Positions 18,716 through 26,736 of a stretch of 64,000 nucleotides of DNA are shown piece by piece. Made by a program: the position numbers and the translations under genes. The stretch covers positions 62,001-126,000 of the forward strand of contig NZ_QYUK01000016.1 in the NCBI RefSeq assembly GCF_003590945.1, written 5' to 3'. The DNA is from Oleomonas cavernae (GTDB lineage: Bacteria; Pseudomonadota; Alphaproteobacteria; Zavarziniales; Zavarziniaceae). Within the stretch, counting starts at the first letter, position 1. Each line of letters begins with the position of its first letter. The notes under the pieces are model-generated. The model made no database searches. It had not been told where the DNA came from and saw only the letters and a program-made list of their open reading frames with translations.

Positions 18716-20224
18716 TCAATTCGGTCTCCACTCCAGCAGGCCGTCTTCCGCTTGGCGCACCTCGCCGGTCAGGCCGATCGCATAGCGCTCGGGCGCGGTG
18801 AGTAGGGCGATGCCGACCGTATCCGCTGCCGGCACACGGGCGAGCGTGCGGCTGCCGTCGGCGGTGCGCAGGATGACAACGCCGTGGGTGGGTGCCCCGT
18901 CCCGGTCGTAGATCACCGTGTGGGTTTCGATCCTTGCCTTGCCGGCCGCCGCCTCGACGATCGCCGGCACCGGGCCACGCCTGGCATCCGCCGCCGCCTG
19001 CACGCTGTAGGGGCCGGTCAGGTGATCGGCTTCGGCGGGTTGGCGTCCAAGGACCAGGGCATGGTGCTTGGTGACGAATTCGCCCTGGCCATAGAGCAGG
19101 CCCACGCCCTCGCCCTCGCGCAGGCGGCGGACCATGGCGCAGGCGGCGTGGGTCATGTAGTCGTTCAGGGGGGCGCCGAAGAAGGTCAGGCCGCCGGTAA
19201 CGGTGGGCATTACGTCGGCGCCCAGCCTCAAGGTCCGGCGCGCCATCTTCGGCACACAGGGGAAGCAACTGTAGAGTTCCAATGCATCGAAGCCGCTGCC
19301 GTTGGCCAGCCCCAGCGCCGTCTCCAGCACCACGTCCTGGGCGTGGGAGCCGTGAAAATGATCGCGCGCGAGGTAGTCGCGCGGCTCGTTCGCCGCGGCC
19401 CCGCCCCAGACATGGATCAGCCGGTCCTCGGCGATACCTGCCGCGCGGGCCGCGCCCAAGCTGGTCATGATCAGGGCGGCGCCCTGGTTCACCGTGGGAT
19501 TGGCGACCATCAGCTTGGTATAGGGCCAGGCGATCAGGCGGTTGTCGGCGGTGGGCGTGGTGATCGCCTCGGGCGTGAAGTCGCGGCCCAGCCAGGCATA
19601 GGGGTTGGTGGCCGCCACGCTTGAATAGCGCGACCACAAGCCGCCCGACTCCGCCAGCGCCTCGTCCGGGGTCTGGCCCCAGTGATGCGCGGTCGCCGCA
19701 TCGTAGAAGGGATAGACCGTGATCGGCCGGAACACGCCGTGGCGGATCGCCATCTCGTTGGCGAACTCTGACGCCCGGACGCTGCGCGCCGGCTTCTCGG
19801 CCTTGGGCGTCCAGGGCAGGTCGATGCCGGCCTTGCGTGCCTTGCCCAGGGTGCTTTGCGATTCCGCCCCGCAGATCGCGGCGACCGTGCTTTCGCCCCG
19901 GGCGATCCGCCCGGCGGCCTCGTGCAGATAGCGGATCGGGCTCTCGCCGCCGACCGGGCCATAGACCGCGCGGGCCGGGGCAATACCGAGGCGTTCGCAC
20001 AACTGCGCCGCCGGCGCGGCATAGGGCCAGGTGACCTGGTTGACGATGTCGATCGAGTCGAGCCGGGCGATCAGGCCGGCGCCTGCATCCTCCTCGGCCT
20101 GGGCCAGGGCGGCGGCCATCAGGGCCAGCGGCTCCAGACCTTGCGTCCAGTCCTTGGGCCGGTCGGTAACCTCGCCGATGCCGACGATGACGGGAATGCG
20201 ATCAGGGGTAAGCGCATGGGACAT
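18716..20224 (-). CDS. Thiolase-like (acetyl-CoA acetyltransferase family) protein
   Basis: A 502-residue protein of the thiolase/SCP2 type. The start IPVIVGIGEVTDRPKDWTQG and the middle GAALIMTSLGAARAAGIAED are typical of acyl-CoA acetyltransferase-like proteins, and SGFDALELYSCFPCVPKMAR contains the cysteine-containing segment of the C-terminal half. The last 100 residues (after HHALVLGRQPAE) resemble the extra domain of long thiolase-like proteins. It is last in an operon with a GST and a CaiB-type CoA-transferase, so it probably acts in degradation of a CoA-linked compound; the exact substrate is unknown. Confidence 0.8.
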   Translation of the reverse strand: MSHALTPDRIPVIVGIGEVTDRPKDWTQGLEPLALMAAALAQAEEDAGAGLIARLDSIDIVNQVTWPYAAPAAQLCERLGIAPARAVYGPVGGESPIRYLHEAAGRIARGESTVAAICGAESQSTLGKARKAGIDLPWTPKAEKPARSVRASEFANEMAIRHGVFRPITVYPFYDAATAHHWGQTPDEALAESGGLWSRYSSVAATNPYAWLGRDFTPEAITTPTADNRLIAWPYTKLMVANPTVNQGAALIMTSLGAARAAGIAEDRLIHVWGGAAANEPRDYLARDHFHGSHAQDVVLETALGLANGSGFDALELYSCFPCVPKMARRTLRLGADVMPTVTGGLTFFGAPLNDYMTHAACAMVRRLREGEGVGLLYGQGEFVTKHHALVLGRQPAEADHLTGPYSVQAAADARRGPVPAIVEAAAGKARIETHTVIYDRDGAPTHGVVILRTADGSRTLARVPAADTVGIALLTAPERYAIGLTGEVRQAEDGLLEWRPN

Positions 20225-20233
20225 GATCGGCCT

Positions 20234-20854
20234 CTATACGTTTTTCTCGGCCGCCTCGGCGCGGCGATAGGCGTCGCGGTCGCTGATCCGCGCCCAGTAG
20301 TCCTTGATGTTTTCCGGGAATTCGCCGGCCAGCCCCAAGAGGCCGGCCAGTTTCAGCGCATAGCCGAAGGAAATGTCGGCCGCGGTGAAGCGCCCGGCAC
20401 AGACGAATTCGGGGCCGATCAGGGTGGCGGCGGCGCGCAGGCGCGACAGGAACCACTTGGCATAGTCCTCGGCCGCCTGCGGCAGGCGGCGCTCCTCGGG
20501 CTCGAGCATGGTATAGCGCAGCACGATGGTCTGCGGGAAGGTCAGGGTCGCCTCGCCCATGTGCAGGAAATTCAGATAGGGGCCATAGTCGGCCTCGTCA
20601 GGCGTTACAGCCAGTGGCGTCGGGCCATGGCGGGTGACGAGATAGTGGCAGATGGCCGCGGATTCGGTCATCAGCTTGCCCTGATCGTCGATGAAGCTGG
20701 GCACCGTGCCCAGGGGATTGAGGTCGAGATAGCCTTCCTGCCGGGCGCGGGGCGGAAACGGCATGATCTTCAGCTCGTAGGGCAGGCCGAGCTCTTCCAG
20801 CGTCCACAAGGCGCGGAACGAGCGTGCCCGGGCACAATGATACAGGGTGACCAC
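20234..20854 (-). CDS. Glutathione S-transferase family protein
   Basis: A 206-residue GST: thioredoxin-like N-domain (LYHCARARSFRALWTLEELG, then LNPLGTVPSFIDDQGKLMTE, SAAICHYLV) and an alpha-helical C-domain from about residue 85. I chose GTG at 20854 because GGAGG lies 8 bases upstream; upstream frame in that region overlaps the CoA-transferase and has no GST character. It lies between thiolase-like and CoA-transferase genes, which suggests glutathione-dependent step or protection in the same pathway. Substrate unknown. Confidence 0.85.
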   Translation of the reverse strand: MVTLYHCARARSFRALWTLEELGLPYELKIMPFPPRARQEGYLDLNPLGTVPSFIDDQGKLMTESAAICHYLVTRHGPTPLAVTPDEADYGPYLNFLHMGEATLTFPQTIVLRYTMLEPEERRLPQAAEDYAKWFLSRLRAAATLIGPEFVCAGRFTAADISFGYALKLAGLLGLAGEFPENIKDYWARISDRDAYRRAEAAEKNV

Positions 20855-20873
20855 CAGTAACTCCTCCCGCCCC

Positions 20874-22049
20874 TCAGGCGCTTTTTTTGGCCAGGCCCAG
20901 CTCGGCCCGGATGGCGGCGGTATGCTCGCCCACGCGCGGGGCCGGCTCGATGGCGATGTCAGGCGCCGCGGCGAAGCGCACCGGCGGCCGCATTTCGAAA
21001 TAGGCACCCTCGCTCGGGTGCTCGCGCCGGCGGAAGAAGCCTGCCGCCTTCAGGTGCAGGTCGGCCATGATATCGCTCAAGTCCCGCACCGGCATGGCCG
21101 GGATCTGCTCGGCATTGAGCGCCACCATCCATTCGGCGCTGGTCCTGGCCGGGGTCAGTTCGGCGACGGCCTGGTAGAGCAGCGCCGAATTCTTCATGCG
21201 CAGGATCGGATTGGCCAGGTGCTCGTCATCCAGCACTTCCGGCTTGCCCAGCACGGCAAAGACCTTGGCCCAGCTCTGGTCGGTATAGGGCACGATGCTG
21301 ATGTAACCATCCTTGGTCGGGAACGGCTGGCGATCCGGGTCGATCTGGCGGGCATAGCCGACCGGGCTGGTCGGCGGGTCGAACACCGCGCCGAACAGAT
21401 GTTCCTCCAGCATGAACTGGGTGAAGGCCTCGAACATCGGCACTTCGACGAACTGCCCCTCGCCCGTGCGCAGGCGGTGAATATAGGCCGCCAGCACCGC
21501 ATAAGCGCCGTGCAGCCCCGCCACCTTGTCGGCGATCAGCGAGGGGATATAGCGCGGCCGGGGATTGCCATCGACCCGCGGCAACAGGGTGGCAGTGCCG
21601 GTCGTCGCCTGGATGACATCGTCATAGGCCTGGAGATCGGCGTAGGGCCCGTCCGAACCGAAGCCGACGCAATGGACGTAGATGATATCGGGGTTGAGCG
21701 CCTTCACCGCCTCGTAGCCGAAGCCCAGCCGCTCCATCGCCTGACCGCGCACGTTATGGACATAGACATCGGCACTGGCCAGCAGGTCGGCCATGGTCTT
21801 GTGATCTTCAGGGTTCTTGAGATCAAGGGCGACCGACCGCTTGCCGCGGTTCAAGGTCATGTGGCAGGGGCCCATCAGCGGCGTCTTGGCCGGGCGCCCG
21901 GCCTGGCGGAACTGGTCACCCGCGGGCGGCTCCACCTTGATCACGTCGGCGCCCATGTCGGCCAGGGTCTGGGTGCAATAGGGACCGAATACCACCGAGG
22001 TCAGATCGATGATGCGGATGCCTTCCAGCATGCGTGGGCGCGGGGCCAT
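20874..22049 (-). CDS. CaiB/BaiF-family CoA-transferase
   Basis: A 391-residue class III CoA-transferase. It opens MLEGIRIIDLTSVVFGPYCT, has LADMGADVIKVEPPAGDQFR, the catalytic Asp in LNRGKRSVALDLKNPEDHKT region typical of the family, and SLIADKVAGLHGAYAVLAA. GGGAGGAATC before the ATG at 22049 supports this start over the in-frame ATG at 22076. It leads an operon with GST and a thiolase-like protein and should move CoA between carboxylic acids. Substrate not determined. Confidence 0.88.
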   Translation of the reverse strand: MAPRPRMLEGIRIIDLTSVVFGPYCTQTLADMGADVIKVEPPAGDQFRQAGRPAKTPLMGPCHMTLNRGKRSVALDLKNPEDHKTMADLLASADVYVHNVRGQAMERLGFGYEAVKALNPDIIYVHCVGFGSDGPYADLQAYDDVIQATTGTATLLPRVDGNPRPRYIPSLIADKVAGLHGAYAVLAAYIHRLRTGEGQFVEVPMFEAFTQFMLEEHLFGAVFDPPTSPVGYARQIDPDRQPFPTKDGYISIVPYTDQSWAKVFAVLGKPEVLDDEHLANPILRMKNSALLYQAVAELTPARTSAEWMVALNAEQIPAMPVRDLSDIMADLHLKAAGFFRRREHPSEGAYFEMRPPVRFAAAPDIAIEPAPRVGEHTAAIRAELGLAKKSA

Positions 22050-22123
22050 TGATTCCTCCCGGTTTCTCGAGGGCACTAGACCGCAAGGGGCCGGGGCGGG
22101 TCCAATACGAAATCCGCGCGATT

Positions 22124-22140
22124 AAGACGAAAATCGTCTT
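22124..22140. promoter_or_regulatory. Inverted repeat in the CoA-transferase/dinB divergent promoter region
   Basis: AAGACGA-AAA-TCGTCTT, a perfect 7-bp inverted repeat with a 3-bp centre, 75 bp before the CoA-transferase start. A likely operator; the regulator is not identified. Confidence 0.4.
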
Positions 22141-22160
22141 TATTGCCCGACTCAGACGAT

Positions 22161-22175
22161 GTTGCTAGTTTGTTC
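22161..22175 (+). promoter_or_regulatory. Possible degenerate LexA box before dinB
   Basis: GTTG-N7-GTTC differs by one base from the alphaproteobacterial LexA pattern GTTC-N7-GTTC. It lies 23 bp before the preferred dinB start at 22198, and this position argues against the longer frame starting at 22159. Confidence 0.3.
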
Positions 22176-22197
22176 GCAAGGCGACGGCGCAAATCCG

Positions 22198-23280
22198 ATG
22201 GTTCAGGCAGACGGCCGCAAGATAATCCACATCGACATGGACGCGTTCTATGCCTCGGTGGAACAGCGCGACAACCCCGAGCTGCGCGGCAAGCCGCTGG
22301 CGGTGGGCGGCTCGTCCCTGCGCGGCGTGGTCGCCGCCGCCAGCTACGAGGCGCGCAAGTTCGGCGTCCGCTCGGCCATGCCCTCGGTCACCGCCAAGCG
22401 CCAGTGCCCGGAACTGATCTTCGTCCGCCCGCGCTTCGACGTCTACAAGGGCGTCTCGCGCCAGATCCGGGAAATCTTCGCCCAGTACACGCCGCTGATC
22501 GAACCCCTGTCGCTGGACGAGGCCTACCTCGACGTCACCACCAACCTGAAGAACATGGCCTCCGCCACCTTGATCGCCCAGGAGATTCGCGCCCAGATCT
22601 TGAGCGAGACCGGCCTGACCGCCTCGGCCGGCATCTCCTACAACAAGTTCCTGGCCAAGCAGGCCTCCGACCACAACAAGCCCAATGGGCAATATGTGAT
22701 TACGCCCGGCATGGGCGCGGCCTTTGCGGAAGCCCTGCCGGTGGCCAAATTCCACGGCGTGGGCCGGGTGACCGCGGCCAAGATGAACAAGCTGGGCCTC
22801 TTCACCGGGGCGGATTTGAAGGCGCAGAGCCTGGAATTCCTGCAACGCCATTTCGGCAAGGCCGGCCCCCACTACTACGCCATCTCGCGCGGCCAGGATG
22901 CCCGCCAGGTGGTGCCCGACCGGCCGCGCAAGTCGATCGGCTCCGAGACCACTTACTTTCAGGACCTGCGCGAACCGGCGGCGGTCGAGGCCGGCGTGCT
23001 GGGCCAGGCCGCCGAGGTCTGGGAATATTGCGAGAAGACCGGTGTCACCGGGCGGACGGTGACGGTGAAGATCAAATATGCCGACTTCCAGCAAAGCACC
23101 CGCAGCCACACGGTCGCCGTGCCCGTCATCGACCGCGCGACCCTGGAGGCGGTCAGCGTCGACCTGGTGCGCAGCATCTATCCCCTGCCCAAGCCGATCC
23201 GCCTGCTGGGCGTCTCCCTCTCGAACCTCTCCACCGAGGAACGCGAAGAGACCGAGCAGTTGCCGCTGGATTTGGGGTAA
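22198..23280 (+). CDS. dinB: DNA polymerase IV
   Basis: A 360-residue Y-family polymerase. Palm motifs are intact: KIIHIDMDAFYASVEQRDNP with the first catalytic Asp, and EPLSLDEAYLDVT with the second catalytic Asp-Glu. GISYNKFLAKQASDHNKPNG and GVGRVTAAKMNKLGLFT (helix-hairpin-helix) follow, then the little-finger domain. Error-prone bypass of DNA lesions, usually SOS-regulated. An in-frame ATG at 22159 exists but gives an N-terminal extension not expected for DinB. The C-terminus lacks an evident beta-clamp motif longer than QLPLDLG, which is itself a good clamp-binding sequence. Confidence 0.95.
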   Translation: MVQADGRKIIHIDMDAFYASVEQRDNPELRGKPLAVGGSSLRGVVAAASYEARKFGVRSAMPSVTAKRQCPELIFVRPRFDVYKGVSRQIREIFAQYTPLIEPLSLDEAYLDVTTNLKNMASATLIAQEIRAQILSETGLTASAGISYNKFLAKQASDHNKPNGQYVITPGMGAAFAEALPVAKFHGVGRVTAAKMNKLGLFTGADLKAQSLEFLQRHFGKAGPHYYAISRGQDARQVVPDRPRKSIGSETTYFQDLREPAAVEAGVLGQAAEVWEYCEKTGVTGRTVTVKIKYADFQQSTRSHTVAVPVIDRATLEAVSVDLVRSIYPLPKPIRLLGVSLSNLSTEEREETEQLPLDLG

Positions 23281-23291
23281 CACCCCACCGC

Positions 23292-23407
23292 CGTCATCCC
23301 GGCGAAGGCCGGGATCCATCGGCGTGGAACGCGTGGTATTGCAGAACCAGGCCAACCCGGGATCTCGTGCTGCATCGGCATGGATCCCGGCCTTCGCCGG
23401 GATGACG
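23292..23407. repeat. Dispersed palindromic repeat, copy 2
   Basis: Starts CGTCATCCCGGCGAAGGCCG and ends with the inverse GGCCTTCGCCGGGATGACG; the inner part includes ATCTCGTGCTGC as in copy 1. It lies between convergent dinB and LysR genes. Confidence 0.7.
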
Positions 23408-23415
23408 GTCGGGGC

Positions 23416-24333
23416 TCACAACCGCTGCGAACCGAAATCTTCCCGGGCGAACAGGCCAGCGACCCAGTCGACGAAGACGCGGACCTTGTTGCTCAGGTGC
23501 CGGTTGGGTGGATAGACCACATGCAGCGGCTTGGCTTCCGATTGCCAATCGGGCATCACCGGCACCAGTTCGCCGGATTTCAGATAGCAGCGCGCCATGA
23601 ACACCGGCACCTGGAGCACGCCCAAGCCGACCAGCCCGGCCAGCAGGTAGGCCTTGCCTTCGTTGACGGCGACGGCACAGCGGCCGTTGATCTCCAGGCG
23701 TTCGGCACCGCGCACGAAGTTGAAGGGTACGGAACGGCCGGCACGGGCGGTAAAGAAGCCCACCACCTGGTGCTCGCGCTCCAGGTCCCTGGGGTGCGTG
23801 GGCGCGCCGTGGCTTGCGATGTAGGCGGGCGCCGCGCAGGTCACGGTGGTCATCTCCCCCACCCGCCGGGCGATCAGCGAGGTGTCGCTCAACTCGCCCA
23901 CACGCACCACGCAGTCGACATTCTCGGTCAAGAGGTCGGCCCGCCGGTCGGAAACGCCGAGGTCGAGCTGGATCTCGGGATAGGCCGCATGGAAGGCGGG
24001 CAGGGCCGGGATGATCACCAGATGGGCGATGCTGCCCGGGACATCGACCCGCAGCTTGCCCTTGGGCTTGCTCTGGGACACGGTCATGCCGCCGTCGATC
24101 TCGTCGAGGTCGTTCAGCAGGCGCACCACCCGCTCGTAATAGGCGGCGCCGTCGGCGGTGACGGTCACGCTGCGCGTCGTCCGGTTCAACAGTTTGGTAT
24201 TGAGATGCGCCTCCAGCCCCTGGATCAGCTTGGTCACCGTGGGCTTGGGCATTTCGAGCAGGTCGGCGGCGCGGGTGAAGGTGCCAGCCTCCACCACCCG
24301 AACGAACGACCGCATGGCGGCGAGCTGGTCCAT
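23416..24333 (-). CDS. LysR-family regulator, divergent to the second RND pump locus
   Basis: A 305-residue LysR protein: HTH at the N-terminus (LAAMRSFVRVVEAGTFTRAA, then DLLEMPKPTVTKLIQGLEAH) and a periplasmic-binding-like effector domain ending PLHVVYPPNRHLSNKVRVFV. It is divergent from the hydrolase and RND genes at 24485-29919, an arrangement often seen for regulators of MexEF-type pumps, so control of that locus is likely. The 151-bp gap is AT-richer and must hold both promoters; no clear LysR box was picked out. Confidence 0.9.
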   Translation of the reverse strand: MDQLAAMRSFVRVVEAGTFTRAADLLEMPKPTVTKLIQGLEAHLNTKLLNRTTRSVTVTADGAAYYERVVRLLNDLDEIDGGMTVSQSKPKGKLRVDVPGSIAHLVIIPALPAFHAAYPEIQLDLGVSDRRADLLTENVDCVVRVGELSDTSLIARRVGEMTTVTCAAPAYIASHGAPTHPRDLEREHQVVGFFTARAGRSVPFNFVRGAERLEINGRCAVAVNEGKAYLLAGLVGLGVLQVPVFMARCYLKSGELVPVMPDWQSEAKPLHVVYPPNRHLSNKVRVFVDWVAGLFAREDFGSQRL

Positions 24334-24484
24334 CGCACACTCCTACCGCAGGTGCGGTATTATTCACGTATGGAAAAAATGAAATAGCAAACTGGGTATT
24401 TATTGGCAACCAGAGAAGACTTACCTTCCATCGCAACGCAACAGGGCCTTCCCCGCGAGGGCCCGCCCATTCAAGGCCACCGCC

Positions 24485-25309
24485 ATGGAGCCGAATTGCA
24501 AGGATGACAGCATCGACTGCGGCGAAGCCGCGTCGATGGCCGTGCGCATCTATCGCAATGCTCAGGTGCCCGCCGCCGGGGCCCTGGTCCTGCACCTGCA
24601 TGGTGGCGCCTTCATCGGCGGGTCGCTGAACACCGGGCGCGCGGTCTCTACCATGCTGGCCGATGCCGGCGCGGTGGTGATCTCGGCCGATTATCCGATC
24701 GCCAGCGGCAATCCGTTCCCGCGGGCGCTGCAATCGCTCTTCAACGTGCTCAAGCGCCTGTACAAGAACCGCACCCAGTGGGCGGGCAAGCACGGCCGGC
24801 TGTTCGTCGCCGGCGAGGAGGCGGGCGGCAACCTGGCCGCCGCCCTCGCCCTGATGTCCCGCGACCAGCAGGTGCCCAAACTCTCGGGCCAGATCCTGCT
24901 GTCGCCGATGCTGGACCCGATCATGGCCTCGTGCTCGATCCGCGAGGCCGAGGCCGGCCCGGTCGGCTGCAAATGGGCCGACGGCTGGCGCAGCTACCTT
25001 GGCACGGCCGACAAGGCCAGCCACCCCTATGCCGCCCCGGTCAATGCCTCGCGCCTGGCGGGCCTGGCCCCGGCCCTGGTGCTGACGGCGGAAGACGACC
25101 CGATGCGCGACGAAAGCCTGGCCTATGCCCGATGTTTGGCGGGTGCCGGCATCGCCGTGACCCAGCAGGTCCTCCCCGGCCCCAGCCATTGGCCCGATGC
25201 CCTGGGCCACACGGCCTACCCCGAACCCGGTTGGGCCAAGGACGTCCGCGACGCCTTTGCCCGCTTCTTCACCCTGACCACGGCAGCGGCGATGCCAGTG
25301 CCCGCCTGA
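24485..25309 (+). CDS. Alpha/beta-hydrolase-fold protein lacking the nucleophilic serine
   Basis: A 274-residue protein of the HSL-like alpha/beta hydrolase group. The oxyanion-hole motif LHLHGGAFIGGS is present. The nucleophile elbow, normally GDSAGG, reads VAGEEAGGNLAAALAL, so the catalytic Ser is replaced by Glu. Other features remain: LSPMLDP, LTAEDDPMRDE (acid) and LPGPSHWPDALGH (histidine). It may bind a ligand or use a different chemistry. It stands first in the LysR-controlled RND locus. Family is clear; activity is doubtful. Confidence 0.85.
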   Translation: MEPNCKDDSIDCGEAASMAVRIYRNAQVPAAGALVLHLHGGAFIGGSLNTGRAVSTMLADAGAVVISADYPIASGNPFPRALQSLFNVLKRLYKNRTQWAGKHGRLFVAGEEAGGNLAAALALMSRDQQVPKLSGQILLSPMLDPIMASCSIREAEAGPVGCKWADGWRSYLGTADKASHPYAAPVNASRLAGLAPALVLTAEDDPMRDESLAYARCLAGAGIAVTQQVLPGPSHWPDALGHTAYPEPGWAKDVRDAFARFFTLTTAAAMPVPA

Positions 25310-25430
25310 CTGCCCACAACAACAGCCCAGGACCCGTCTCCGCCGGCGCGCCACCGCGCCGGATGGCGAAACCGTCTCCGCCTTGCGGCAGGCGCGGGGG
25401 GCTCGATCGCAAAATTCAAGGATTTTTACC

Positions 25431-25484
25431 ATGGCCCACACCGCCGACCCCGTTTCGAACTCCCCGTACCGTCGCGTTCAGTAA
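25431..25484 (+). CDS. Possible 17-residue leader peptide before the RND adaptor
   Basis: ATG at 25431 with AAGGA eight bases upstream gives MAHTADPVSNSPYRRVQ and a TAA whose 3' side overlaps the adaptor's AAAGGAG ribosome-binding site. The spacing suggests a leader that couples translation, but no homologue is known to me and chance is possible. Confidence 0.25.
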   Translation: MAHTADPVSNSPYRRVQ

Positions 25485-25495
25485 AGGAGTCCCCC

Positions 25496-26704
25496 ATGTC
25501 CAATCCGTCCAAGCGCCGCTGGTGGCTCGCCGGCCTCGCCCTGACCGTTACCGTTGCCGGCGCCGCCCTGGCCGTCCAGGCCAGCCAGGAAAGCGGGCAG
25601 GCGCCCCAGGCCGCGGCCCCTGCGCCCCAGGCCCTGCCGGTCTCGGTCGCCGTGGTGGAACAGCGCCAGGTCATCACCTGGGATGAATTCTCGGGCCGCC
25701 TGGAAGCCATCGACCGGGTCGAGATCCGCTCGCGCGTCGCCGGCGTGGTCCAGTCCGTGCACTTCAAGGAAGGCGCCCTGGTGGCGGCCGGCGACCTGCT
25801 CTACACCATCGACCCGGCGCCCTATGCCGCCGAGGTGGAACGGGCCCAGGCCCAGGTCGCCGCCGCCCAGGCCCGCCTGTCGCTGGCCGCCCGTGACCTC
25901 GACCGTGCCAAGGGCCTGACCCTGTCGCAGTCGATCACCCAGCGCGACCTCGACACCCGCGTCAATGCCCGCTCGGAGGCCGAGGCCAACCTGAACGCCG
26001 CCAAGGCGGTGCTGCGCGATGCCCAGCTCAGCCTGGGCTACACACAGGTTCGTGCCCCGGTGGCCGGGCGCGTCGGCCGGCTGGAGATCACCGTCGGCAA
26101 CCTGATCGCCGCCGGTGCCGCCACGCCCCTGTTGACCACGCTGGTTTCGGTCAACCCGATCTATGCCAGCTTCAATGTCGACGAGCAGGTTGTCGCCCGG
26201 GCGCTGGGCACCCTGCCCGCCGGCGACGACCCGCGCAATCATCTGGACCAGATCCCGGTCGAGATGGGCACGGCGACCAGCGACGGCACGCCCTACAAGG
26301 GCCACCTGCAACTGGTCGACAACACGGTCGACGCCAGCAGCGGCACGATCCGGGTGCGGGCCATCTTCGACAATGTCGACGGCCGCCTGATGCCCGGCCA
26401 GTTCGCCCGCCTGCGCCTGGGCCGCGCCGTGCCGCAGCCGGCCCTGGTGGTCAGCGAACGCGCCGTCGGCACCAACCAGGACAAGAAGTTCGTCTTCGTG
26501 GTCGGCGCCGACGACAAGGTCGAATACCGCGACGTGACCCTGGGTGCCGTGGCCGACGGCCTGCGCATCGTCACCAGCGGCCTGACGCCGGGTGAACGCG
26601 TGGTCGTCAACGGCCTGCAGCGCGTCCGCCCCGGCGACCTGGTCGACCCCCAGCTTGCCGCCATGAACCCCCAGACGCGCGCGGGCGAATACGCCCAGCG
26701 CTGA
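25496..26704 (+). CDS. RND periplasmic adaptor (MexE-type membrane fusion protein)
   Basis: A 402-residue adaptor. An N-terminal membrane anchor (WWLAGLALTVTVAGAALAV) leads into VSVAVVEQRQVITWDEFSGR, the lipoyl halves (EIRSRVAGVVQSVHFKEGAL and GYTQVRAPVAGRVGRLEITV), a coiled coil between them, and a beta-barrel domain with RVRPGDLVDP at the end. The sequence is of the MexE type. Its partner permease follows 32 bp downstream. AAAGGAG precedes the ATG. No outer-membrane factor is encoded here, so the pump must use one from elsewhere, possibly the product of 4820-6271. Confidence 0.93.
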   Translation: MSNPSKRRWWLAGLALTVTVAGAALAVQASQESGQAPQAAAPAPQALPVSVAVVEQRQVITWDEFSGRLEAIDRVEIRSRVAGVVQSVHFKEGALVAAGDLLYTIDPAPYAAEVERAQAQVAAAQARLSLAARDLDRAKGLTLSQSITQRDLDTRVNARSEAEANLNAAKAVLRDAQLSLGYTQVRAPVAGRVGRLEITVGNLIAAGAATPLLTTLVSVNPIYASFNVDEQVVARALGTLPAGDDPRNHLDQIPVEMGTATSDGTPYKGHLQLVDNTVDASSGTIRVRAIFDNVDGRLMPGQFARLRLGRAVPQPALVVSERAVGTNQDKKFVFVVGADDKVEYRDVTLGAVADGLRIVTSGLTPGERVVVNGLQRVRPGDLVDPQLAAMNPQTRAGEYAQR

Positions 26705-26736
26705 TCGAATACTGTCAGCCTTGACGGGAGCGTGAC

